DNA of 8,751 nucleotides, from the NCBI GenBank assembly GCA_903970565.1, contig CAJCJE010000246.1, forward strand, positions 1 through 8,751, given 5' to 3'. Below, in pieces: positions 1-7,376 of the stretch; positions within the stretch are counted from its first letter, which is position 1; every line of letters begins with the position of its first letter. The notes beneath the pieces were generated by a model that saw only the letters and a program-made list of their open reading frames with translations, made no database searches and was not told the DNA's origin. The translations under genes were made by a program, and so were the position numbers. Source of the DNA: Candidatus Melainabacteria bacterium (lineage in GTDB: Bacteria > Actinomycetota > Actinomycetes > Mycobacteriales > Pseudonocardiaceae).

Positions 1-1338
1 ATCTGGGGACACCAGATGCGTTCGGGCCCCGGCGCCCTGTCGGCCTTCGAAGTTGCGGTTGGAGGTCGACGCGCAGCGCTGACCCGGCTCGACGGTGTCG
101 CCGTTGATCCCGACGCACATCGAGCAGCCCGGCATCCGCCATTCGAAGCCGGCCTCGGCGAAGACCCGGTCCAGCCCTTCCTGCTCGGCCAGGTGACGCA
201 CGACCATCGAGCCGGGGACGACCAGGCCGCGTACGCCGTCGGCCACCCGCCGCCCGCGCAGCACGTCGGCCGCGGCGCGCAGATCCTCGATCCGGCTGTT
301 GGTGCAGGAACCGATGAAGACCACGTCGATGCCGACGTCGCGCATCGGGGTGCCGGGATGCAGATCCATGTAGGTGAGGGCACGCTCGGCGGCAGCCCGA
401 TCGCCGGGATTGGCGATGTCGGCGGGGTCGGGGACCGCGCCGTCGACCGGGACGCTCTGTCCGGGGTTCGTGCCCCAGGTCACCCTCGGTACGAGGGTGG
501 TCGCGTCGACGACCAGTTCGCGGCCGAAGACCGCGTCGGTGTCGCTGTACAACGTCCGCCACTCGGCGACGGCCCGGTCCCACAGCTCACCCTGCGGGGC
601 ACGGGGGCGGTCCTTCAGGTACGCGAACGTGGTCTCGTCCGGAGCGATCAGACCACTGCGCGCGCCCATCTCGACGGCCATGTTGCACAGCGTCATCCGC
701 CCCTCCATAGACAGCGAACGGATGGCGTTGCCCCGGAACTCGATGAGCGTGCCCGTACCCGCGTCGGTGCCGCCGAGCGCGAGGATGCCGAGCGCGAGGT
801 CCTTGGCGGTGACCCCGGGCGGGAGGTCGCCGGTGACCGTGACGGCCATCGAGTCCGGTCGACGGGCCCGCAGGGTCTGCGTGGCGAGGACGTGCTCGAT
901 CTCGCTGGTGCCGATGCCGAACGCGATGGCGCCGAACGCGCCGTGGGTGGCGGTGTGGCTGTCGCCGCAGACGATCGTCATGCCGGGCCGGGTAAGCCCC
1001 ATCTGCGGCCCGATCACGTGCACGATGCCCTGCCCAGGGCTACCCACCGGGTGCAGTTCGATGTCGTTGTCGCGGCAGTTGTCGGTGAGCACCCGCAACT
1101 GCTTGGCGGCGCCCGCGTCCGGCGACAGCTCGCGCCCGTCGGTCGGGACGTCGTGGTCGGAGGTGGCGACGGTGAGAGCGGGGCGGCGTACCGCGCGGCC
1201 GGCCTCGCGCAACCCGGCGAACGCCTGAGGCGAACTGACCTCGTGCAGCAGATGCAGGTCGATGTAGATGAGGTCGGCTGTCCCGGGAGCCACGACGTGC
1301 AGGTCCCAGATCTTGTCCACCAGGGTTTTCGGAGTCAT
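1..1338 (-). CDS. leuC: LeuC, 3-isopropylmalate dehydratase large subunit (3' end beyond window)
   Basis: This is the large [4Fe-4S] subunit of isopropylmalate isomerase, which with LeuD converts 2- to 3-isopropylmalate in the cytoplasm. The 446 visible residues are nearly the whole protein (the family is about 465-480). Seen: N-terminal [17 protein letters not shown] (24-40), the [12 protein letters not shown] block (125-136), cluster-ligand cysteines C345 (IGSCTNSR), C405 and C408 (GCSMC), and the substrate-loop signature [14 protein letters not shown] (422-435). All key residues are intact. The ATG at 1338 is chosen because AAAGGG lies 6 nt upstream; the frame stays open further upstream but lacks leuC-like sequence. 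It lies 171 bp downstream of the AMP-ligase on the same strand, so it is probably co-transcribed with the methyltransferase and ligase; leuD would be expected next, off-window. Inference: it may be a pathway-dedicated isomerase rather than the housekeeping copy. The family call is near certain, the dedicated role is not. Confidence 0.96.
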   Translation of the reverse strand, partial: MTPKTLVDKIWDLHVVAPGTADLIYIDLHLLHEVSSPQAFAGLREAGRAVRRPALTVATSDHDVPTDGRELSPDAGAAKQLRVLTDNCRDNDIELHPVGSPGQGIVHVIGPQMGLTRPGMTIVCGDSHTATHGAFGAIAFGIGTSEIEHVLATQTLRARRPDSMAVTVTGDLPPGVTAKDLALGILALGGTDAGTGTLIEFRGNAIRSLSMEGRMTLCNMAVEMGARSGLIAPDETTFAYLKDRPRAPQGELWDRAVAEWRTLYSDTDAVFGRELVVDATTLVPRVTWGTNPGQSVPVDGAVPDPADIANPGDRAAAERALTYMDLHPGTPMRDVGIDVVFIGSCTNSRIEDLRAAADVLRGRRVADGVRGLVVPGSMVVRHLAEQEGLDRVFAEAGFEWRMPGCSMCVGINGDTVEPGQRCASTSNRNFEGRQGAGARTHLVSPD

Positions 1339-1349
1339 GACTCGCCCTT

Positions 1350-1509
1350 TCAGAGCATGTCGTCGATCTCGCCGTTGGGGTGTGCACGCTGGACCCGGAC
1401 GACGATGCACCGGCCTGCGTCCGGTCGCGGTCCGGACTCGGCCGTGCGCGCCGATCGGCGGGTCGCTCCGTCCTGACGGCGAGCGCGCCAGGAGGATCGC
1501 CAGGAGGAT
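1350..1509 (-). other. Coding-like remnant or cryptic small ORF end just upstream of leuC
   Basis: The minus strand between the AMP-ligase stop and leuC holds an open frame ending in [17 protein letters not shown] and a TGA 11 nt before the leuC ATG. The leuC ribosome-binding AAAGGG follows directly on that stop, the arrangement expected at the end of a real operon gene. The last ~20 codons are GC-ending as in genuine genes here. However, there is no ATG, GTG or TTG in this frame within the gap; the only upstream start (a GTG at 1598) lies inside the ligase. It may be the decayed 3' end of a lost gene, or chance. I do not recognise the sequence. Confidence 0.25.
1486..1509. repeat. 12-bp perfect tandem duplication beside the AMP-ligase stop
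   Basis: CGCCAGGAGGAT occurs twice in direct succession (1486-1497 and 1498-1509), immediately 3' of the ligase TAG. It reads as ATCCTCCTGGCG twice on the gene strand. It is probably a replication-slippage duplication. On the plus strand it mimics two Shine-Dalgarno sequences, but no gene follows there. Confidence 0.9.
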
Positions 1510-2973
1510 CTAGGCCGGGACGTAGCGGTTGCGGAGCAGCGCTCGGTCGGCTTTGCCGACGACGGTGCGCGGGATTCGGTCGAACGCCAGGACCGCACCG
1601 GTCAGCCCGTGCGCGGCGAGGAGCTTGTCGACGGCGGTGACGGCGTCGTCGTCGGAGGTCCCCGGCGTCGCTCGCAGCGCCACCAGCACGCGGTTGGTCA
1701 GGGCATTGGTGACGACGGCGAGGCTGACGGACTCGGCAACCGGGCACTGCCGGGCGATGATCTCGTCGAGGAGGGTGACGGCCAGCGGGCCGTCCGTAGC
1801 CAGCACGAGGTCGGTGACGCGCCCGAGCAGGCGGAGGTTGCCGTCGTCCAGGCGCTGGGCGACGTCGCCGGTCCAGAAGTCGGGACCTCGGAAGGTGGCC
1901 GCGTTGGCCTCGTCGTCGTCCAGGTAGCCGCTGCTGAGGCAGTCGGAGGTGAGCACCAGATGACCGAGGTCGTCCCGGTCGGACCCGGTCAGCGCCTCCA
2001 GCCGGGCGCGTACGCCCGCGACCGGATACATGCCGCCGCCGGTCTGCACCTCGTCGGCCATGTTGCCCAGGGCGAGGCCGAACTCGGTGGAGCCGTAGAT
2101 GTTGCGGATGTGGATGCCGAGCACGTCGGCAGCGGCGGCAATGAGGGTCGGGCTCGCGTACGCGCCACCGCACATCGGGCGGCGCAGCCGGGACAGATCG
2201 GTGCCGGGCCGTTGCCGGGCGACGGCAATCATGTCCGCGTAGTGATTGGGCAACATACTGGTGTACGTGGCACCGGTCGTGGCCAGCTGCGACAGCAGCG
2301 TCGCGGGTTCCTCGGCCGGGTCGGCGAGGATCAGGCGGGCGCCGGAGAGCAGGGCGGCGAAGGCGTGCAGGTCGGTCGCGTGCGCCACGTCAAGGGTGTG
2401 CCGGCAGAAGAATGCGTCGCGCTCGGTCGCCTCGATGTGGGCGATCCAGCGGTGGCGCTCGCGAACGAAGGGCTCCTGGCGCCAGGAGACGAGCTTCGGC
2501 GCCTTCGTCGAGCCGGAGGTCCACAGCATCCGGAAGGTTCCCGGCGCGAACACCCGTGCCTGCGGTGCCGTGCCGACCGGGGTGCCGGCGGTCTGCACCT
2601 CGGCGAGTTCCACGCGGGGCAGACCGACGCCCGCGCGGTGGTGATTGTCGGTGCCGACCCAGAGCACGGGTTGCGTCATCCGCAGGGCGCGGGCCACGGC
2701 GACGGCGTCGAAGTCGGCGAGCAGGGGCACATAGGCGGCACCCACCGCGCAGAGCCCGAGCAGGAAGGCGACGTAGGAGGCGTCGTTGGCCAGGCCCGAG
2801 CAGACAACCACCCGTCCCTCGGTGACGCCGCGGGAGCGCAGGCCGAGCGCGATCCGGTCGGCCCGCGCGAGCAGTTCGGCGTACGTTGTGCGTTCGCCGG
2901 CCGTGGTCTCGATCGCGATCGCGTCCGGTTGCCGTCGCGCGACCTCGTGAACTGCTTGGTAGAGCGCTGTCAT
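1510..2973 (-). CDS. AMP-forming acyl/aminoacyl ligase (ANL superfamily), stand-alone
   Basis: This 487-aa adenylate-forming enzyme activates a carboxylic acid with ATP to an acyl-adenylate. Motifs in order: RTTYAELLARADRIA (28-42), P-loop WTSGSTKAPK (151-160), NIYGSTEFG (291-299), FWTGDVA (367-373), LLGRVTDLV (382-390) and the C-terminal catalytic lysine K474 in VVGKADR. Both N- and C-domains are therefore complete. The P-loop has Lys157 where Gly is usual (TSGSTGxPK). There is no carrier or condensation domain, so it is not an NRPS module. The ATG at 2973 overlaps the methyltransferase stop as ATGA, indicating translational coupling; a longer in-frame start at 3120 would overlap that gene by 150 bp and adds only non-homologous Arg-rich sequence. 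In beta-lactone clusters such as belactosin/cystargolide, ligases of this type are thought to activate an isopropylmalate-derived carboxylate or the coupling partner. The substrate cannot be read from sequence. Confidence 0.93.
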   Translation of the reverse strand: MTALYQAVHEVARRQPDAIAIETTAGERTTYAELLARADRIALGLRSRGVTEGRVVVCSGLANDASYVAFLLGLCAVGAAYVPLLADFDAVAVARALRMTQPVLWVGTDNHHRAGVGLPRVELAEVQTAGTPVGTAPQARVFAPGTFRMLWTSGSTKAPKLVSWRQEPFVRERHRWIAHIEATERDAFFCRHTLDVAHATDLHAFAALLSGARLILADPAEEPATLLSQLATTGATYTSMLPNHYADMIAVARQRPGTDLSRLRRPMCGGAYASPTLIAAAADVLGIHIRNIYGSTEFGLALGNMADEVQTGGGMYPVAGVRARLEALTGSDRDDLGHLVLTSDCLSSGYLDDDEANAATFRGPDFWTGDVAQRLDDGNLRLLGRVTDLVLATDGPLAVTLLDEIIARQCPVAESVSLAVVTNALTNRVLVALRATPGTSDDDAVTAVDKLLAAHGLTGAVLAFDRIPRTVVGKADRALLRNRYVPA

Positions 2974-3659
2974 GAGGAGACCCAGCCGGCGTACGTGGCG
3001 AAGCGGAAGTCCTTGGCGAGGCAGTCGATGCTGCGGAATCCGGCGTCGCGCAGCCACTGTAGCTGGGTTTCCAGGTCGATGCAGACGTCGAACTTCATCC
3101 GTTCGCGGCCGGCCTCCCATTCCTGCGCCGGCGCGTGCTCACGGGTGACGTGCAGTTCGTGCTGACTGTCGTAGAGGGATTCCAGGTGCGGCAACGGGCC
3201 CTGGACCTGTTCGACGTTGACGAAGACGCCGCCGGGGCGCAGCGCGTCGCGGATGCGGGCGAACAGGCGGCGCTTGTCGGTGTGGCTGAGGTGGTGAATC
3301 GCGAGACCGGAGACGATCGCGTCGAACCCGCCCTCCGGCAGCGGGTCGGTCAGGTCGCCGTTCTGCACCGTGACCCGTTCCTGGCTGGCGAAGCGGCTGC
3401 GGGCCCGTGACAGCATCAGTTCCGAGCGGTCGACGAGCACCACGTGCGCGGCCGGGAGTTCGCTCAGGATCGCCGCGCTGAGCAGACCGGTGCCGGCGCC
3501 GAGGTCGAGTACTCGTGGCGCGGCCGGCACGGTCGCCACGACCGTGCGCACCGCGGCCTCGTAGATCAGGTCGAACGACGGGATCAGCTGACGGCGCAGC
3601 GCGTCGAACGTCGACGGGTCCCAGAGGTCGTTTCCCTTGATCTCAAACGTTTGCGTCAC
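2970..3659 (-). CDS. Class I SAM-dependent methyltransferase (possible carboxylate O-methyltransferase)
   Basis: This 229-aa soluble Rossmann-fold methyltransferase shows motif I VLDLGAGTGLL (50-60), the acidic end of beta-2 VLVDRS (74-79, Asp77 for the SAM ribose), NGDL (100-103), motif IV FDAIVSGLAIHHL (112-124) and LRPGGVFVNVE (140-150). The C-terminal ~75 residues form the substrate cap and start with Q/P/H-rich sequence. The start is GTG at 3659, with GGAGAG 5 nt upstream. The gene opens a leftward unit and its TGA overlaps the ATG of the AMP-ligase (ATGA). From memory of the literature, the cystargolide/belactosin methyltransferases CysG and BelI perform a cryptic methyl transfer needed to build the beta-lactone warhead; this gene's position beside an isopropylmalate synthase and AMP-ligases fits that job. 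It could equally be another small-molecule methyltransferase, since the fold alone does not fix the substrate. Confidence 0.92.
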   Translation of the reverse strand: MTQTFEIKGNDLWDPSTFDALRRQLIPSFDLIYEAAVRTVVATVPAAPRVLDLGAGTGLLSAAILSELPAAHVVLVDRSELMLSRARSRFASQERVTVQNGDLTDPLPEGGFDAIVSGLAIHHLSHTDKRRLFARIRDALRPGGVFVNVEQVQGPLPHLESLYDSQHELHVTREHAPAQEWEAGRERMKFDVCIDLETQLQWLRDAGFRSIDCLAKDFRFATYAGWVSS

Positions 3660-3664
3660 GTCTT

Positions 3665-3670
3665 CTCTCC
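3665..3670 (-). promoter_or_regulatory. Ribosome binding site deciding the GTG start of the methyltransferase
   Basis: The minus strand reads GGAGAG, a 5-nt spacer, then GTG at 3659. No ATG with comparable spacing precedes the conserved N-terminus, so this site supports GTG initiation. Confidence 0.75.
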
Positions 3671-3705
3671 GTTCGTCATCACGTCGCCGATGCGGAACCG
3701 TGATA

Positions 3706-3735
3706 AGTATTGCGGTGTCAAAGAAGTGACGTCAA
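3706..3735 (-). promoter_or_regulatory. Candidate promoter of the methyltransferase-ligase-leuC unit
   Basis: On the minus strand TTGACG (3735-3730) is followed after 18 nt by AATACT (3711-3706), a moderate sigma-70/HrdB-type match about 47 bp upstream of the GTG start. A second TTGACA-like hexamer lies between them without a good -10. The TATTGCGGT repeat copy at 3708-3716 overlaps the -10, which would suit repression. This is pattern matching only. Confidence 0.35.
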
Positions 3736-3747
3736 TGCTATTGCGGT
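3708..3747. repeat. TATTGCGGT direct repeat with TTGCG-N6-CGCAA inverted repeat
   Basis: TATTGCGGT occurs at 3708-3716 and 3739-3747, a 31-bp offset (about three helical turns). The second copy is also the left arm of TTGCG (3741-3745), 6 nt, CGCAA (3752-3756). Between the copies lies the 8-bp palindrome TGACGTCA (3727-3734). The spacing and placement between divergent genes suggest binding sites for a pathway regulator, which is not itself visible in the window. Confidence 0.5.
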
Positions 3748-3749
3748 AA

Positions 3750-5546
<1,797 letters not shown>

Positions 5547-5632
5547 ATCCCCGCGTTTCGGAGCCGATCCTTGCCGTGCAACGAGTCTCTACCGAACCGG
5601 AGGCGGTGTGCCTTGCCGGCAAAGGCAACGGC
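5547..5632. other. Short spacer 3' of leuA
   Basis: No gene or coding-like frame is visible. A 10-bp palindrome TTGCCGGCAA (5613-5622) precedes the large terminator hairpin and might form a minor additional stem. Confidence 0.5.
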
Positions 5633-5682
5633 CTGATCCCGATCCGGCCCGGTCATGAGTGACCGGGCCGGATCGGGATCAG
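5633..5682. terminator. Perfect long hairpin, bidirectional terminator between convergent genes
   Basis: Positions 5633-5655 are exactly reverse-complementary to 5660-5682, giving a 23-bp uninterrupted GC-rich stem with a TGAG tetraloop. It lies 86 bp after the leuA stop and 71 bp after the stop of the convergent ligase. No U-tract follows on either side, as is common for actinomycete hairpin terminators. Perfect symmetry means it can serve both transcripts. Confidence 0.88.
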
Positions 5683-5753
5683 CGGCTCGAACCGGGGCCG
5701 AGCGGCAGGCACGCACCCGCGAAAGACTGGTGGCGGGCTGAGGATGCGGTCGC

Positions 5754-6932
5754 TCAACTCCGCTGGGACTCGTCTCCCAGCGCGTCCTCCCACACCGCGG
5801 CCGGCGTCTTGTTCGTCCTCGCGATGCGGCGCAACTGATCCACCCGGCGGGCGCGGATCGCCTCGGGGTGCTGGCTGTCGACGGTACCGAGTCGCACGTG
5901 GCTGCCCGTCAGCCAGCTCCGGACGGCTCGCGGGTCGGCCGTGCCGGTGTACTCGGCGGTCATCGAGAGCGCCGAGTCGGCCAGGCCGGGGTCGCGAACC
6001 AGCACGAGCTGGGCATCCACGACGTCCGGGCACTCCCGGGCGGACGCGACGATGTCCGCGACATTGACATAGTTGCCGAGAAGACCGAAGCCGTCGTCAG
6101 CGCGCCCCAGGACCCGAAGGGCGTCACCGCGTCCGCAGGAGCACTCCGCTGCCGTGAGGCGGTCACCCAGGCGATAACGAACGACGGGCACCGTCCAGCC
6201 ATCGCCGGCCCGGGTCAGCAGGGCACCCGCGTCGTCCAGTTCGATGATCTCGTCGGAGAGCACGTGGAACGTCGACTCGTCACACCCCGGCCGGTTGGAC
6301 GCCATCGCCCAGGTCTCGACCGAGCCGTAGATGCCCCACAGCTGCACCTCGGGAAAGGCCCTGCGAACCAGCTCCCGCTTGGCCTCCGTCCACGCCTCAC
6401 CCATCCAGATGATGGTCTTGATCGGCGGTGTCACGCCGGTCTTGAGCACCATCTCGGCGAAGTCGGCGAGCACGGACGGAACGCTGGCCAGAGCGCTGAC
6501 GCCGACCTCACGCAGCATCGGAAGCCGGACCTCCAACTCCTCGGCCGTCATCGGCCCCGATGGGATCACCGTGGCCTCGCTGCGCTCGGCGAGCTTCTGG
6601 ACGAAATAGTGGGTGCCCCACATGCGGCCCGCGTCGTAGAGGTTGAGCACGATGTCGCCGATGCCCAGCGGGCGCCAGACCGGCAGGAGCCGGTCGAAGG
6701 CCATGTCGTGGGGCAGGTACGTCAGCTTCGGGATTCCCGTGGTGCCGCCGCTGGAGACGAGCACGCTGCCGTCACGTTCGGCCGCCACCCTGGTTATTGC
6801 CGTGATCTCGGCAGCCCCACAGACCTCCAGGTCGGAAAGCTCCTTCGCGTCGTCGGGGACTGCCTTCCCCCCGGACGAGGCGATCATCCGGGCGTGCGCG
6901 AGCAGGGTCTCCCGGTCGATGGTTCCGATCAT
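5754..6932 (-). CDS. Compact AMP-forming ligase, phenylacetate-CoA ligase (PaaK)-like
   Basis: This 392-aa adenylate-forming enzyme is nearer the PaaK/CapK branch than the other ligase here. Seen: P-loop VSSGGTTGIPK (59-69), WMGEAW (176-181), LWGIYGSVETWAM (198-210), VVRYRLGD (250-257), the PaaK-style CSCGR (264-268) and LGRADDGFGLLG (275-286). It is shorter than typical PaaK proteins (about 430 aa), with a reduced N-terminus. No clear catalytic lysine is visible in the C-terminal domain, where the sequence is Arg-rich (AIRARRVDQLRRIAR); Lys375 is the only late candidate. It may therefore be specialised for adenylation or a non-CoA acceptor. ATG at 6932 has AGGAG 4 nt upstream, and the frame before it is Arg-rich and non-conserved. 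The ATG overlaps a TGA of a possible 39-aa ORF. It is divergent from the ATP-grasp gene. A likely role is activation of an acid building block in the same pathway; the substrate is unknown. Confidence 0.9.
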   Translation of the reverse strand: MIGTIDRETLLAHARMIASSGGKAVPDDAKELSDLEVCGAAEITAITRVAAERDGSVLVSSGGTTGIPKLTYLPHDMAFDRLLPVWRPLGIGDIVLNLYDAGRMWGTHYFVQKLAERSEATVIPSGPMTAEELEVRLPMLREVGVSALASVPSVLADFAEMVLKTGVTPPIKTIIWMGEAWTEAKRELVRRAFPEVQLWGIYGSVETWAMASNRPGCDESTFHVLSDEIIELDDAGALLTRAGDGWTVPVVRYRLGDRLTAAECSCGRGDALRVLGRADDGFGLLGNYVNVADIVASARECPDVVDAQLVLVRDPGLADSALSMTAEYTGTADPRAVRSWLTGSHVRLGTVDSQHPEAIRARRVDQLRRIARTNKTPAAVWEDALGDESQRS

Positions 6933-7048
6933 GATTCTCCTGGCAACTCGATGAAGGGGACACAGCCGCGTGCGAAACCGTCTCCGGCCGGGCGTCCGGG
7001 GAGGTCGTCGAGCAACCGCTCGACGACGTCGGTGGAAAGGGTGGGCAC
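6929..7048 (-). CDS. Possible 39-aa ORF translationally coupled to the PaaK-like ligase
   Basis: A GTG-started frame runs from 7048 to a TGA that overlaps the ligase ATG as ATGA. About three-quarters of its codons end in G or C, unlike the other two frames of this strand. It begins MPTLSTDVVERLLDDLPG (18 residues) and its C-terminus reads GCVPFIELPGES. There is a weak GGGACGGGG purine run about 9-10 nt before the GTG. Coding-like sequence extends a little further up (ASWDGAE) without a start codon before TAG/TGA stops near 7096-7104, so it may instead be the 3' remnant of a longer frameshifted gene. No family is recognised. It could be a coupling/leader ORF, a small partner protein, or a remnant. 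Confidence 0.45.
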   Translation of the reverse strand: MPTLSTDVVERLLDDLPGRPAGDGFARGCVPFIELPGES

Positions 7049-7233
7049 CTCGGCCCCGTCCCATGACGCCGGCGCTGAGCATGGCTCGGGTCGAACTCAC
7101 TCCTAGCGCTGAAGTACGCCCTGACCAGGGACCTGAGGCGCAGATTCACCGCGCCGTGTCGTGGAGTCCGGAGCCGGCGGATCACGGACGGACGACGGTC
7201 CTGGCGATACTGTCGACTCATTCCAATAATTCG
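7049..7233. other. Long untranslated leader of the PaaK-like ligase unit
   Basis: If the promoter at 7261-7289 is used, transcription would start near 7254, leaving about 200 nt before the 39-aa ORF and about 320 nt before the ligase ATG. Frames here are Arg/Pro-rich with no convincing coding pattern. I see no recognisable riboswitch or T-box signature by eye. Confidence 0.35.
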
Positions 7234-7244
7234 CACACAGTGTG
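7234..7244. promoter_or_regulatory. Palindrome CACAC-A-GTGTG
   Basis: This perfect 5-bp inverted repeat about a central A lies just downstream of the inferred leftward start site (near 7254). It would suit a repressor site for the PaaK-like ligase unit. No known consensus is claimed. Confidence 0.3.
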
Positions 7245-7250
7245 ACGCTA

Positions 7251-7293
7251 GGTCAAATAAATTTTATGCAGCTGCGGCGGAGCGGTCAAATAA
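7251..7293. repeat. Direct repeat GGTCAAATAA (TTATTTGACC on minus) 33 bp apart
   Basis: The identical 10-mer occurs at 7251-7260 and 7284-7293, exactly 33 bp apart (three helical turns). On the minus strand each copy contains TTGACC, a -35-like hexamer. A shorter GGTC at 7306 keeps an 11-bp phase (22 bp further). The copies may be tandem -35 elements or activator boxes. Confidence 0.6.
7261..7289 (-). promoter_or_regulatory. Strong candidate promoter for the PaaK-like ligase unit
   Basis: On the minus strand TTGACC (7289-7284), exactly 17 nt, then TAAAAT (7266-7261): each hexamer matches the sigma-70/HrdB consensus at 5 of 6 positions with ideal spacing. It is the best promoter match in the window. 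Confidence 0.6.
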
Positions 7294-7318
7294 CAATTTT
7301 TGATCGGTCGATCATAAT
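7290..7318 (+). promoter_or_regulatory. Candidate promoter of the ATP-grasp ligase with operator-like spacer
   Basis: ATAACA (7290-7295), 17 nt, CATAAT (7313-7318), with transcription expected near 7325 and a leader of about 50 nt. Its -35 abuts the -35 of the leftward promoter at 7289/7290. The spacer carries TGATCG-GT-CGATCA (7301-7314), a perfect 6-bp inverted repeat positioned where a TetR-type repressor could block initiation. Confidence 0.4.
7301..7314. promoter_or_regulatory. Operator-like palindrome TGATCG-GT-CGATCA
   Basis: Perfect 6-bp arms around a 2-nt centre lie inside the spacer of the rightward promoter candidate and 12 bp upstream of the leftward -35. One bound protein could control both divergent genes. 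No regulator gene is in the window. Confidence 0.45.
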
Positions 7319-7363
7319 TTATTCAAGTATCCGGTCTGGCATTGTCGACGCGCTGTTGTGTAT

Positions 7364-7369
7364 GGAAGA
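7364..7369 (+). promoter_or_regulatory. Ribosome binding site deciding the ATP-grasp start
   Basis: GGAAGA is followed after 7 nt by ATG at 7377. An in-frame ATG at 7362 has no such site and would add only MEDSR, so 7377 is preferred. Confidence 0.6.
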
Positions 7370-7376
7370 TAGCAGG

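Noticed and set aside
16..1476. 486-aa plus-strand open frame opposite leuC
   Set aside because: It is antisense to a clear LeuC with conserved motifs; the composition (H/D/R/G-rich, no domains) is typical of a high-GC shadow frame.
2974..3120. N-terminal extension of the first AMP-ligase (start at 3120)
   Set aside because: It would overlap the methyltransferase by 150 bp with Arg-rich non-homologous residues; the ATG at 2973 forms a standard ATGA coupling and begins the family-like N-terminus.
1609..3165. 518-aa plus-strand frame opposite the first AMP-ligase and part of the methyltransferase
   Set aside because: It spans two genuine opposite-strand genes, shows no motifs, and results from G+C bias at third positions.
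5653..6033. Short frames on both strands ending in the same LIPIRPGH sequence
   Set aside because: The shared peptide ending is produced by the palindromic terminator being read from both sides, not by a duplicated gene.
5868..7106. 412-aa plus-strand frame opposite the PaaK-like ligase
   Set aside because: Shadow of a gene with complete adenylation motifs on the minus strand; no domain features and no ribosome binding site.
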